A stretch of 64,000 bases of DNA from NCBI RefSeq assembly GCF_038502225.1, contig NC_091382.1:10926602-10990601 (forward strand), in the 5' to 3' direction. The stretch's first letter is position 1. Each line of letters starts with the position of its first letter. Made by a program: the position numbers and the translations under genes. Source of the DNA: Cherax quadricarinatus (Eukaryota > Arthropoda > Malacostraca > Decapoda > Parastacidae). Below are positions 1 through 8,999 of this stretch, one piece after another. Below the pieces are notes generated by a model. It was not told the DNA's origin, did not search any database, and worked only from the letters and a program-made list of their open reading frames with translations.

Positions 1-52
1 TGGACCGAAACGTTATCGAAAATTTCTCTCGTCTATGTGCGAGTTATTTGTG
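1..52 (+). mobile_element. Half of a palindromic AAACGT-core repeat
   Basis: The sequence reads ggaccgaaacgt, then diverged sequence, then tgcgagttatttgtg. It matches, with substitutions, the right arm of the hairpin repeat at 22662-22730 in the same order. The similarity continues into the ttccagtcacgg segment that makes up the following minisatellite. It is a diverged, half-length copy cut by the window edge. Confidence 0.6.
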
Positions 53-602
53 TATTGTTCCAGTCACGGTATTGTTCCAGTCACGGTATTGTTCCAGTCA
101 CGATATTGTTCCAGTCACGGTATTGTTCCAGTCACGGTATTGTTCCAGTCACGGTATTGTTCCAGTCACGGTATTGTTCCAGTCACGGTATTGTTCCAGT
201 CACGGTATTGTTCCAGTCACGGTATTGTTCCAGTCACGGTATTGTTCCAGTCACGATATTGTTCCAGTCACGGTATTGTTCCAGTCACGGTATTGTTCCA
301 GTCACGGTATTGTTCCAGTCACGGTATTGTTCCAGTCACGGTATTGTTCCAGTCACGGTATTGTTCCAGTCACGGTATTGTTCCAGTCACGGTATTGTTC
401 CAGTCACGGTATTGTTCCAGTCACGGTATTGTTCCAGTCACGGTATTGTTCCAGTCACGGTATTGTTCCAGTCACGGTATTGTTCCAGTCACAGTATTGT
501 TCCAGTCACGGTATTGTTCCAGTCACGGTATTGTTCCAGTCACGGTATTGTTCCAGTCACGGTATTGTTCCAGTCACGATATTGTTCCAGTCACAGTATT
601 GT
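53..602 (+). repeat. 17-bp minisatellite, about 32 copies
   Basis: The unit is tattgttccagtcacgg, tandemly repeated with very few substitutions (G/A at two positions). Because 17 is not a multiple of 3, three units make 51 bp, so all three plus-strand frames stay open with a 17-residue period (YCSSHGIVPVTVLFQSR). These frames are not genes. A single copy of the unit occurs next to the hairpin repeat at 22731-22750, which identifies the source. Confidence 0.95.
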
Positions 603-644
603 GGCTATTCTTTCTGTATGCCAGGTTTATATGCTGTTATGTGA

Positions 645-766
645 CCCGTTGTTCAGTCTCCACCACGGTCGTCAGGTTCAATTCCTTTAGTCTTACCTCA
701 TAACCCTTCACTCTGGGATCAGTCCCGTTGCTTACCTTTGAACTTTCTCCAGTTTTTTTTAGATTA
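645..766 (-). pseudogene. Decayed LINE C reverse-transcriptase fragment
   Basis: On the minus strand this about 120-bp segment parallels the LINE C coding sequence near 3440-3550: the gtcgtcaggtt, cctcata and ctctggga(c/t) blocks occur in the same order. It corresponds to the region after the reverse-transcriptase palm. It has no intact frame. It directly follows the 17-bp array, and what lies between is too short to show a boundary. Confidence 0.55.
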
Positions 767-1077
767 AATCTATAAATCTTTATATGAGATACATTATTGT
801 ACAATATTTAAGTCATTTAGAAAAAAATATAATTAAGTTTTCACACGTAAAATCATTCCATACTTAATAAAATTATAAAAATTTTGCCTACACATTTTAA
901 TAACATTCTAAGTAAGGTATACTTGTGTTGAAAGTGTGAAGCCGATCGAAAGAGGCATTCTCAAGTTACTGATTGGAAGCCACTGAGTTATTTATATGTA
1001 TATTGCAAAATTGGCACTTAACACATTTGATTTTATTTAATAATTACTCGATGACTGACTGATTCAGAAACCAGTGT
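767..1077. other. AT-rich stretch without recognisable feature
   Basis: This is AT-rich sequence with short A and T runs. I see no open frame of note, repeat or mobile-element similarity. Confidence 0.5.
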
Positions 1078-1080
1078 AGG

Positions 1081-1129
1081 GTCAGGTCAGGTCAGGTCAG
1101 GTCAGGTCAGGTCATGTCATGTCAGGTCA
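1081..1129 (+). repeat. (TCAGG)n pentanucleotide array
   Basis: About ten copies of ggtca (equivalently TCAGG), two of them altered to tcatg. TCAGG is the telomeric unit of some beetles, while most arthropods use TTAGG. Here the array is short and internal, so a plain microsatellite is the simplest reading. Confidence 0.85.
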
Positions 1130-1252
1130 GGCTTGTGGGGAAACAGGACAAAGTTTCCTGATGTGGGCAAAGTGATGACTTCAGATCCTCAGGTTGTGAG
1201 AAGCGTTGTCGCCAGGTTACTACCTGCTGTGTAGCCTGGCTACGTAGCCTGA

Positions 1253-1280
1253 CTGTTGGCTAGCAGCTGCTAGCCAACAG
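1253..1280. repeat. 28-bp perfect palindrome
   Basis: ctgttggctagcag is followed immediately by its exact reverse complement ctgctagccaacag, with no spacer. It could extrude as a cruciform. It lies between the TCAGG array and a Tigger-like MITE and is not part of either. Confidence 0.9.
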
Positions 1281-1387
1281 CCTCATCCTTTAAGTACCAC
1301 TATCACGAAGGAGATAGAGGATTATCCACTCAAGTGATCCTACAACCCTAGATTAATTCAAGTTGACCATCCTCCTCGTTGGGTATA

Positions 1388-2011
1388 CAGTAGTACCCCC
1401 ATATCCGCTGGGGATACCTTCCAGTGTCCTGCTGTGGATACCGAAACCGCGGATAGTAACAAACCCTATATAAACCATACCCCGGCTGGGATTGAACCCG
1501 CGGTCAGAGAGTCTCAAAACTCCAGCCCGTCACGTTAGCCACTAGACCAGCTAGCCACAATAAGATTCGTCCAACTAGGTATATTTCTACACCATAGGAA
1601 GGTTAGCACAGGCACCACTGTGACCACAAATGCAAGTTTTTACAGACGAATCTCCAGCTAGCGTGGCCGTGACTAACTCTAGCTTCACCGCGGGTTCAAT
1701 CCCAGCCGGGGTATGGTTTGTTTGCAATCGTGTCATTACGATTTCGTGAGTCAAACCCTATATATAAGTCCGATACATACCTATTATCAAGTTTAATTGA
1801 TAAATTATGCACAATAAGTGGAGAATTATCACCTTTTTTACTAATGGGAAGCACTTCAGGCTTCTCTTAGGCTTTGAAAAAGCTGTCAGTTTTCCTACTT
1901 TCACACTTTCGGGCCATTGTTATGCAAAATCAAGAGATATTTTTGGGCCACAGCAAAAAGTGGATAACTAAAACCGTGGCTACCGAATCAGTGGATACTG
2001 TGGTTCTACTG
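1388..2011. mobile_element. Tigger/pogo-like MITE with nested insertion
   Basis: The left end starts TA-cagtagtaccccc and the right end finishes ggttctactg-TA, an imperfect terminal inverted repeat flanked by TA at 1386-1387 and 2012-2013. Inner sequence (ccgaaaccgcgg, aaaccctatata) has the wording I associate with pogo/Tigger-related non-autonomous elements. No transposase is encoded. A tRNA-like element (1473-1751) splits it. Without that insert it would be about 330 bp. Confidence 0.6.
1473..1751. mobile_element. tRNA-like inverted-repeat insertion with 13-bp TSD
   Basis: The insert is flanked by identical 13-bp copies of caaaccctatata (1460-1472 and 1752-1764), a clear target-site duplication. 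It begins with a tRNA-like B-box region on the minus strand (gattgaacccgcggt) and ends with the same region on the plus strand (accgcgggttcaatc), so the two ends are inverted copies. Related fragments lie at 7673-7749, 9990-10080 and 25319-25420. Confidence 0.65.
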
Positions 2012-2049
2012 TATTTATTGTTGCATTTTATTCTTCAACTTATTGGCAA

Positions 2050-2145
2050 CCTGGAGGTTACCTGGAGGTTATTCCGGGGATCAACGCCCCCGCGGCCCGG
2101 TCCATAACCAGGCCTCCCGATGGATCAGGGCCTGATCAACCAGGC
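2050..2145 (-). mobile_element. LINE B 3' end fragment
   Basis: It contains the LINE B terminal sequence in antisense: tacctggagg repeats, then caacgcccccgcggcccgg and the tgatcaaccaggc block that encodes the C-terminal residues (VDQ) of the LINE B frame. It is about 95 bp long, a severely 5'-truncated copy. Confidence 0.75.
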
Positions 2146-2612
2146 AAGATATATTTCCAACATGATGTAATCCTTGTAACTAAGACCAGTGATGCAATAT
2201 TCCTTAATGAATATGGTACCCGCTCAGCCATTGTACCTTATTACAGTGTCTGTTAGCAGACGGAGGATCGAGTTTAGCATCTCACATAAATATGCTATAA
2301 TATATCCACTCCCAGCTATATGCTTTCCAAGAGGGGATAGATTACAATTTTGACTTGTCAGTTAGCAGTTTGAGAACAATAATACTAAAGGAATTTCAAC
2401 TTTATTGACTTAAGAATTAGGGAGATTGACACAAGTCAGTCCATCTATCATCATTCTATCAAACAGGAGGAGCCACATGTCTATGGTGCCTCCAGCAAGG
2501 TAAGCCGACTCTTGGATGTCACTACCGGCTGGGTTACAAGTATCTTTGGCAAGTAAATCACCACCACCAGATGTAGACCAAACGAAATGTAAACTTTGCC
2601 AGATGGACTATT
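2146..2612. other. No recognisable feature
   Basis: Unique-looking sequence with only short chance frames. I see no clear similarity to the other repeats of this window. Confidence 0.4.
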
Positions 2613-2900
2613 GTCACACCCTGCGTCATTATGTACTGGAGTGCGTCACACCCTGCGTCATTATGTACTGAAGTGCGTCACACCCTGCGTCATTATGTAC
2701 TGGAGTGCGTCACACCCTGCGTCATTATGTACTGGAGTGCGTCACACCCTGCGTCATTATGTACTGGAGTGCGTCACACCCTGCGTCATTATGTACTGAA
2801 GTGCGTCACATCCTGCGTCATTATGTACTGGAGTGCGTCACACCCTGCGTCATTATGTACTGGAGTGCGTCACTCCCTGCATCATTATGTACTGGAGTGC
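2613..2900 (+). repeat. 32-bp minisatellite, nine copies
   Basis: Exactly nine 32-bp units of gtcacaccctgcgtcatta followed by tgtactggagtgc, with a few G/A, C/T and A/C changes. One frame reads HTLRHYVLEC per unit, which is the zinc-knuckle segment (H...HYVL.C) of an RNase H-bearing LINE. The last unit continues in frame into more of that LINE (2901-3028). Three units give 32 codons, so all frames are open and the frames are artefacts. Confidence 0.93.
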
Positions 2901-3028
2901 GATAAAAATAATGAATCTAGAGACAACTCACTCAGAAATGCTCAAGATATGTCTAAGTATTTTATCCACAGTGGTATATTACAGACCATTCTGGAGGAAT
3001 ACCCTGACTTTGCTAGCTGTAAATAATG
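2901..3028 (+). pseudogene. C-terminal fragment of an RNase H LINE
   Basis: The plus-strand frame continues from the minisatellite as CDKNNESRDNSLRNAQDMSK, then YFIHSGILQTILEEYPDFA, ending with a TAA stop. It aligns by eye with the last 45 residues of the RNase H LINE frame at 44881-45789 (CPLIEEYRDRQYNNLCDMSR, YLINENKIPDILSKFPKFA). That fixes both identity and natural C terminus. Everything upstream is replaced by the 32-bp array. Confidence 0.7.
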
Positions 3029-3034
3029 CATTAC

Positions 3035-3037
<3 letters not shown>

Positions 3038-3075
<38 letters not shown>
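3038..3075. repeat. (GT)n microsatellite, left flank of LINE C
   Basis: About 19 GT units. A matching GT array borders the other end of LINE C at 4217-4243. Confidence 0.95.
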
Positions 3076-3078
<3 letters not shown>

Positions 3079-3155
3079 CGCCTAGTTGTACTCACCTAGT
3101 TGAGATTGCAGGGGTCGAGTCCAAGCTCCTGGCCCCGCCTCTTCACTGGTCGCTA

Positions 3156-3740
3156 CTAGGTCACTCTCCCTGAGCCGTGAGCTTTATCGTACCTCTGCTT
3201 AAAGCTATGTATGGATCCTGCCTCCATTACATCGCTTCCCAAACTATTCCACTTCCTGACTACTCTGTGGCTGAAGAAATACTTCCTAACATCCCTTTGA
3301 TTCATCTGTGTCTTCAGCTTCCAACTGTGTCCCCGTGTTGTTGTGTCCAGTCTCTGGAACATCCTGTCTTTGTCCACCTTGTCAATTCCTCTAAGTATTT
3401 TGTAAGTCGTTATCATGTCCCCCCTATCTCTCCTGTCCTCCAGTGTCGTCAGGTTGATTTCCCTTAACCTTTCCTCATAGGACATACCTCTTAACTCTGG
3501 GACTAGTCTTGTTGCAAACCTTTGCACTTTCTCTAGTTTCTTTACATGCTTGGCTAGGTGTGGGTTCCAAACTGGTGCCGCATACTCCAATATGGGCCTA
3601 ACGTACACGGTGTACAGGGTCCTGAACGATTCCTTATTAAGATGTCGGAATGCTGTTCTGAGGTTTGCTAGGCGCCCATATGCTGCAGCAGTTATTTGGT
3701 TGATGTGCGCTTCAGGAGATGTGCCTGGTGTTATACTCAC
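3156..3740 (-). pseudogene. LINE C reverse transcriptase, C-terminal part
   Basis: Continuation of the LINE C protein in a shifted frame (194 codons). It contains the conserved post-palm segment RTLYTVYVRPILEYAAPVW, then the KLEKVQRFATRL helix, RDRGDMITTYKILRG, and the closing FFSHRVVRKWNSLG...SFKQRYD. Such C-terminal layouts are usual for CR1/Jockey-group LINEs. It ends at a natural stop about 80 bp before the GT array. It is not functional alone, because the palm and endonuclease are separated or missing. Confidence 0.85.
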
Positions 3741-4188
3741 CCCAAGATCTTTTTCCTTGAGTGAGGTTTGTAGTCTCTGGCCCCCCTAGACTGTACTCCG
3801 TCTGCGGTCTTTTTTGCCCTTCCCCAATCTTCATGACTTTGCACTTGGTAGGATTGAACTCCAGGAGCCAATTGCTGGACCAGGTCTGCAGCCTGTCCAG
3901 ATCCCTTTGTAGTTCTGCCTGGTCTTCGATCGAATGAATTCTTCTCAACAACTTCACGTCATCTGCAAACAGGGACACCTCGGAGTTTATTCCTTCCGTC
4001 ATGTCGTTCACAAATACCAGAAACAGCACTGGTCCTAGGACTGACCCCTGTGGGACCCCGCTGGTCACAGGTGCCCAATCTGACACCTCGCCACGTACCA
4101 TTACTCGCTGCTGTCTTCCTGACAAGTATTCTTTGATCCATTGTAGTGCCTTCCCTGTTATCCCTGCTTGGTCCTCCAGTTTTTGCAC
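3712..4188 (-). pseudogene. LINE C reverse transcriptase, palm part
   Basis: A reverse-transcriptase fragment of about 158 codons, copying element RNA into DNA in an intact relative. It shows SGVPQGSVLGPVLF, a standard RT motif, and the catalytic FADD box (SLFADDVKLL). The true frame extends upstream of the first Met through FDTVPYKRLVQ to the truncation at 4216, so the Met at 4188 is not a natural start. The last 20 residues (from about GPETT) are out of frame with the family because of an indel near the C-run at 3781-3788; coding continues in another frame at 3156-3740. Confidence 0.85.
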
Positions 4189-4211
4189 TAATCTCTTGTA
4201 TGGTACTGTGT

Positions 4212-4216
<5 letters not shown>

Positions 4217-4243
<27 letters not shown>
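4217..4243. repeat. (GT)n microsatellite, right flank of LINE C
   Basis: About 13 GT units starting exactly where the LINE C coding sequence stops. Confidence 0.95.
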
Positions 4244-4349
4244 ACCCAACAATTAATATTTGCACCAATAACTCATTACAGTTGTGACCGGGTGTGGACG
4301 TGTGAATTGCTCATTACTCTATAATTTGATCATGATTGTAGCCATGTAT

Positions 4350-4625
4350 ACATGTAAGTAAATTTACTTACAGGATTCATTACCTTTGTAACTTGTGAGT
4401 TCATTAGCTATCAAAACTTAGGGGGGCCATTATGTACCTCTGTACTCCGTAAATACCTTTCTAACTTGTCATGATTGTGACCAGATCTACCTGGAGATCA
4501 TTACCTCTGTAACTTGCTCAGCTATCAAAACTTTGGGGTCCAGTCCCTGGACTCATTATGTACCTCTGTAATCTTTTGACTACCACCCACAGGACGGGTA
4601 TGGGGTGCATAATAAACATTAAACT
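4350..4625 (+). mobile_element. Retroposon E
   Basis: It contains internal repeats of cattacctttgtaact- and gctatcaaaact-type segments and ends gggtatggggtgcataataa followed by acattaaacta. Two other copies (19834-20175 and 49191-49558, minus strand) are bounded by target-site duplications, which define the element. No coding capacity is seen. The 5' boundary here is uncertain. Confidence 0.7.
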
Positions 4626-4694
4626 AACATAGAGACAGAAGCAAGATAAGTTTGCATATTTCGATCTCCTATAGACATCTGCTGAAAATGACCT

Positions 4695-4998
4695 CGGTTA
4701 TAATAATATCTTTATTTACTACCAGTACATGTACAAGGTATACAGACCATAGCTGACATCAGTGACATACTGCTATATAGAAAGCCACTTGTTATGCTGA
4801 GCATTTCCCGCAAATTAGGCCAGTGTTGTCCCAGGATGCGACCCACACCAGTCCACTAACACCCAGGTACCCATTTTGCTGATGGGTGAACAGGGACATC
4901 AGGTGTCTTTTGGAAACACGCCCCTAATGTTTTCCAGCCGTACCGGAGGAGATTCGAACTCCGGACCTCAGTGTGTGAGCTGAGTGCGCTAGCGATCG
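4695..4998 (-). mobile_element. tRNA-headed SINE, type 2 tail
   Basis: On the minus strand it has a tRNA-like head with a B-box-like ggagttcgaatctcc (near 4945-4960), the shared middle (acctgggtgttag, tggtgtgggtcgcatcctggg), then the type 2 tail (aatgctcagcataacaagtg to ggtctgtataccttgtacatg). It ends in an A/T-rich run (4700-4715). Other type 2 copies are at 8690-8985 and 32095-32545. Confidence 0.8.
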
Positions 4999-5150
4999 AA
5001 TTTGTAAAGGGTTCTTGATCCAAGGAATTGCAGCTGTCATTCTCTTCCTAGGATAAAATGTGATTACCTTCGAGCGATCGAGCTAGTAAAGGGTCCTTGA
5101 TCCAAGTAATTGCAGCTGCCATTCTCTTCTGTTCCTTAGGCTCTATACGG
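4999..5150 (+). repeat. Tandem duplication of a J-like segment
   Basis: Two diverged copies of a segment beginning gcgatcga and containing taaagggt(t/c)cttgatccaa then aattgcagctg lie next to each other (about 4990-5040 and 5076-5135). The ttgatccaaggaattg wording recurs in retroposon J (32214-32358, 36605-36765) and near 58530. Confidence 0.6.
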
Positions 5151-5294
5151 CTGTGTGCGCCGAGTGCAATTTTGTGTTCAATGTACATCACATGTAACCA
5201 AATTTCTCTGTCACCCGAGGCCATATTTACCGACTACTTCCTTGGATGTGTGCATCATCCTAGCATGGAGAGACCTGCTTATGTTAGGTAAGAG

Positions 5295-5515
5295 AACACA
5301 TGTCAAACTAATCTGACATTCTATTGTGGTAATATATAGCTCTCCAGGAGTTTTTTCAAGCCGTTCCAAATAATACAAGAACACACAGGGTATATATATA
5401 GGTATTAGTGTGAGGTACAAGGCATAATATAATCGCTGTAAGTAGTAGTAGTAATACTAGTAGTAGTAACTGTAGTGGTACTTGTGGTACCAGTAGTAGT
5501 AGATCTGTCTCAGGG
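5295..5515 (+). mobile_element. Foldback-family K, half copy with (GTA)n
   Basis: It carries the K family layout: a diverged core at tgtggtaatatatagctctc, caggag, then tttttcaagcc, followed by a region ending in a GTA/TAG trinucleotide array (5438-5510). Full comparison copies are at 23378-24170 and 61600-61790. No coding capacity. Confidence 0.6.
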
Positions 5516-6504
5516 TGAGAAGGAGGGGTTCCTTGGAAAGATATCTTGCAAGTATGTGTAACTTGGGCTTCAACTCTCATCCCTCGGGTTGGCTATCACA
5601 TAACTTGAGTCGATCTTTCTGTAAGAGTTTTATAGCTATAACCAGTGACAGTTACACATATTCTCTCCCACACTATTTTCAGTCTGGTTCACTGACCGAT
5701 ACCCATTAATGTACATAATGTAAATAAATATTTATACGTTTTGGTGGAGGGAATGTATGTTAAACTATATTCTGGTATAGATCTTATTTTTTATATATTG
5801 ATTGCTGTACTGGCTGCATTATAAGATGGTGTATAGCACTGCCATGTACTACGAGGCTAGTGAAAAAACTTGTCCTCGTGATATGGGGGTTTTGTTCTGA
5901 AGGTATTTGTCTCTGGTTACTCTGTTTCGTTGTTTATGTCCCCAGAGTGAGACAGGCGTCTGGTGATGTTTACGTTGCGTGCTCTGCCGGAATAGTTTCT
6001 GCAACACTGTCAGTACATTGCTCATTCTATAAACATTGAATACTATCATTTAACCAGTGGGAAACTTCCTTTGTTAATACACAACAAATTAATGTCTGGT
6101 CCGTCAGCCATGCGTATGCGCACATAAATGCGTTTATATGTGTGAAAAGTACATATACAAATGAAATATTTGTATGTCGTTCAAAATAGAGTAGCAGCTC
6201 ACTGCTGATGTAGCCTTTATATTAAAGAAATAAAAACAAAATCGTCACGAGGTTAGCGCCATTATATATTCTTTGATTTATAATGACTACATTATCTACT
6301 AATGTATGTAGTTATTATAATGTGATATGTAAATTCCTCTCCCTTCCCTCCCTTCCCTCTGTCTCTCATGTGTTATTTCTCTTGTGTGCACTCTGGAATG
6401 AAGGAGATATTTTCATAAAAATTTAATTTCTCCCGTGCATGGGATGAGCTATCCTGAGAGATGGTAATTCCTTAGTGATGGAACTCCAGCTCTGCTGGAA
6501 CGGA
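5516..6504. other. No recognisable gene or repeat
   Basis: About 1 kb of AT-rich DNA with only short chance frames, a TA-rich part (6180-6330) and a pyrimidine-rich patch (6335-6375). I see nothing supportable. Confidence 0.4.
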
Positions 6505-7674
6505 ACCCTGAAGCTGCCGTAGCTGAACGGAACCCTGAAGCTGCCGTAGCTGAACGGAACCCTGAAGCTGCCGTAGCTGAATTAAACCCTGAAGCTGCCG
6601 TAGCTGAACGGAACCCTGAAGCTGCCGTAGCTGAATTAAACCCTGAAGCTGCCGTAGCTGAACGGAACCCTGAAGCTGCCGTAGCTGAACGGAACCCTGA
6701 AGCTGCCGTAGCTGAATTAAACCCTGAAGCTGCCGTAGCTGAACGGAACCCTGAAGCTGCCGTAGCTGAACGGAACCCTGAAGCTGCCGTAGCTGAACGG
6801 AACCCTGAAGCTGCCGTAGCTGAACGGAACCCTGAAGCTGCCGTAGCTGAACGGAACCCTGAAGCTGCCGTAGCTGAACGGAACCCTGAAGCTGCCGTAG
6901 CTGAACGGAACCCTGAAGCTGCCGTAGCTGAACGGAACCCTGAAGCTGCCGTAGCTGAACGGAACCTTGAAGCTGCCGTAGCTGAACGGAACCCTGAAGC
7001 TGCCGTAGCTGAACGGAACCCTGAAGCTGCCGTAGCTGAATTAAACCCTGAAGCTGCCGCAGCTGAACGGAACCCTGAAGCTGCCGTAGCTGAACGGAAC
7101 CTTGAAGCTGCCGTAGCTGAACGGAACCCTGAAGCTGCCGTAGCTGAACGGAACCCTGAAGCTGCCGTAGCTGAACGGAACCCTGAAGCTGCCGTAGCTG
7201 AACGGAACCCTGAAGCTGCCGTAGCTGAACGGAACCCTGAAGCTGCCGTAGCTGAACGGAACCCTGAAGCTGCCGTAGCTGAACGGAACCCTGAAGTTGC
7301 CGTAGCTGAACGGAACCCTGAAGCTGCCGTAGCTGAACGGAACCCTGAAGCTGCCGTAGCTGAACGGAACCCTGAAGCTGCCGTAGCTGAATTAAACCCT
7401 GAAGCTGCCGTAGCTGAACGGAACCCTGAAGCTGCCGTAGCTGAATTAAACCCTGAAGCTGCCGTAGCTGAACGAAACCCTGAAGCTGCCGTAGCTGAAC
7501 GGAACCCTGAAGCTGCCGTAGCTGAACGGAACCCTGAAGCTGCCGTAGCTGAACGGAACCCTGAAGCTGCCGTAGCTGAACGGAACCTTGAAGCTGCCGT
7601 AGCTGAACGGAACCCTGAAGCTGCCGTAGCTGAATGAAACCCTGAAGCTGCCGTAGCTGAACGAAACCCTGAAA
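6505..7674. repeat. 27-bp minisatellite, about 43 copies
   Basis: The unit is gaagctgccgtagctgaacg plus gaaccct (27 bp). A common variant replaces aacgg with aatta. Because 27 is a multiple of 3, the minus strand keeps a 425-codon frame with the nonapeptide GFRSATAAS. Its first Met lies in an inserted SINE fragment and its end is just outside the array, so I treat it as a non-gene. One further unit lies beyond the SINE insertion at 7750-7773. Confidence 0.95.
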
Positions 7675-7749
7675 AAAAAAAAACCATACCCCGGCTGGGA
7701 TTGAACCCGCGGTCAGTGTGTCTCAAAACTCCAGCCCGTCGCGTTAGCC
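7675..7749 (-). mobile_element. tRNA-like fragment inserted in the 27-bp array
   Basis: On the minus strand it starts ggctaacgcgacgggctgg, passes a B-box-like gggttcaatccc, and ends in a run of T (A-run at 7672-7683 on the plus strand). The flanking array sequence accctga is repeated on both sides (7666-7672 and 7750-7756), consistent with a short target-site duplication. It is related to the element at 1473-1751. Confidence 0.7.
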
Positions 7750-7774
7750 ACCCTGAAGCTGCCGTAGCTGAACT

Positions 7775-8100
7775 CTTAATGGAATATTTGGTATCTTCAA
7801 TGCCCTACTGAAGTCTCCCAGCTCAGGTTTATATATTTCAACACTATTGACCATAATCCCCACCCTGCGTGATATAATATAACAAGGAAATCTAGTTAGA
7901 TTTTGCTCCCACTGTGTTACTATCATCTATAATAGAATAGTGCACTGCTGATGCATCCAAATTTGTTAAAAAAAAGCCTACATCTCCCTCTGGCATGTAA
8001 GTTAGGTAAGATTTGTCAGGAAACAGGAAGTATATAATACACTTGGAGGTCGTGCTAGTCTCTGACTTTCCCTCCGTTGCTTTGCTCGTCAAGATTTTCT
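7775..8100. other. No recognisable feature
   Basis: AT-rich sequence with chance frames only. Confidence 0.4.
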
Positions 8101-8570
8101 CCGCCTCACCTTGGCAGTATACAAGTCTCCAGTCTGTCGTTTCAGCTTCACAATAGAATTCTTCTCTAGGCTGAGGGGCTGACTACCTCAAAACTACGTC
8201 TTCCAGGGTGATAAACCGATTATGTAGTCTTTGCATCTCTGCTGTTTCTGCTGCTACCTCTGTATTCGACTTAAGAAGCCTACTATATAGGCAAAACGTT
8301 TCGGAATAAAGATAACTAATTGTTGCCCATGTCTTTTCAACTTATCGGCACTGTGTACCATTATCATAGTTTAACACTCCTGATCGCCTTGCAATACACC
8401 TCGGTACATCATCAGATGCAGCATTCTTCACCTGACCTCAGCATTCTGAACCGGACTATAAATACTCGCGTTCCTTCCACCCCAGGTAGTTCTGTTTGTG
8501 ACTTGAAAAAGCCCACTGTGTGGGCGAAACGTAGTCAATAAAGGATCACATTATACTGCATTTGTGTTTA
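8100..8570 (+). mobile_element. AAACGT-core repeat units (two)
   Basis: Two units of the dispersed core family: gcctactatataggcaaaac running into gtttcggaataaag (about 8276-8310), and cccactgtgtgggcgaaacg followed by tagtcaataaagg (8511-8545). Each has a self-complementary segment just before the core. The upstream text (gaggggctgactacctca) recurs in the copies near 12690, 13010 and 9430. Non-coding. Confidence 0.6.
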
Positions 8571-8689
8571 TATTTCCATTGCAATACACCTGTTGAGATG
8601 GCAAGAGTTAGCAGGCCAAGGGCCGACTCAGAGTAAGTTTCTCTTGCACTTGAGTCGGCAAAGCTTACATAATATAACAATAATATCTA

Positions 8690-8985
8690 TTTCTACATGT
8701 ACAAGGTACACAAGTACATGTACAAGGTATACAGACCATAGCTGACATCAGTGACATACTGCTATATAGAAAGCCGTTTGTTATGCTGAGCATTTCCTGC
8801 AAATTTGGTCAGTTTTGTCCCAGGATGCGACCCACACCAGTCCACTAACACCCAGGTACCTATTTTACTGATGGGGAACATGGACCACCGGTGTAAGGAA
8901 ACGCGAAATGTTTCTACCCTCGGCGGAAATTGAACCCGGACATCACCGTGTGAAGCGAGAGCTTTAGCCACCGAGCCACGGGGCT
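8690..8985 (-). mobile_element. tRNA-headed SINE, type 2 tail
   Basis: On the minus strand the head (gccccgtggctcggtggcta, ttcaatttccgcc) is followed by the shared middle and the type 2 tail (gcataacaaacggctttcta). The tail end shows a short duplication of gtacatgtacaagg (8696-8740). Flanking A/T-rich sequence is consistent with retroposition. Confidence 0.8.
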
Positions 8986-8999
8986 TTTTGCCAAGAAGT

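Larger units (their letters stand above)
3076..4216 (-). mobile_element. LINE C, 5'-truncated copy
   Basis: A minus-strand LINE fragment of about 1.14 kb: part of the reverse transcriptase, the thumb/C-terminal region, and a short 3' UTR (3076-3155) containing tagttgtactcac-type repeats before the AC-type dinucleotide. The 5' end is cut just at the reverse-transcriptase FDTV segment. Both ends abut dinucleotide GT arrays. One frameshift divides the coding region. The presumed single copy implies low abundance here; the only other trace is 645-766. Confidence 0.85.

Noticed and set aside
35..703. Three long overlapping plus-strand frames of about 200 codons
   Set aside because: They are the three frames of the 17-bp array; the same peptide appears in all of them.
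2596..3099. Repetitive protein frames HTLRHYVLEC
   Set aside because: They arise from a 32-bp array derived from a LINE; only the non-repeated end is real LINE coding text.
6449..7726. 425-codon repetitive protein gene
   Set aside because: Its start lies in a SINE fragment, the period is a multiple of 3 and nothing outside the array is coding; reported only as a low-interest finding.
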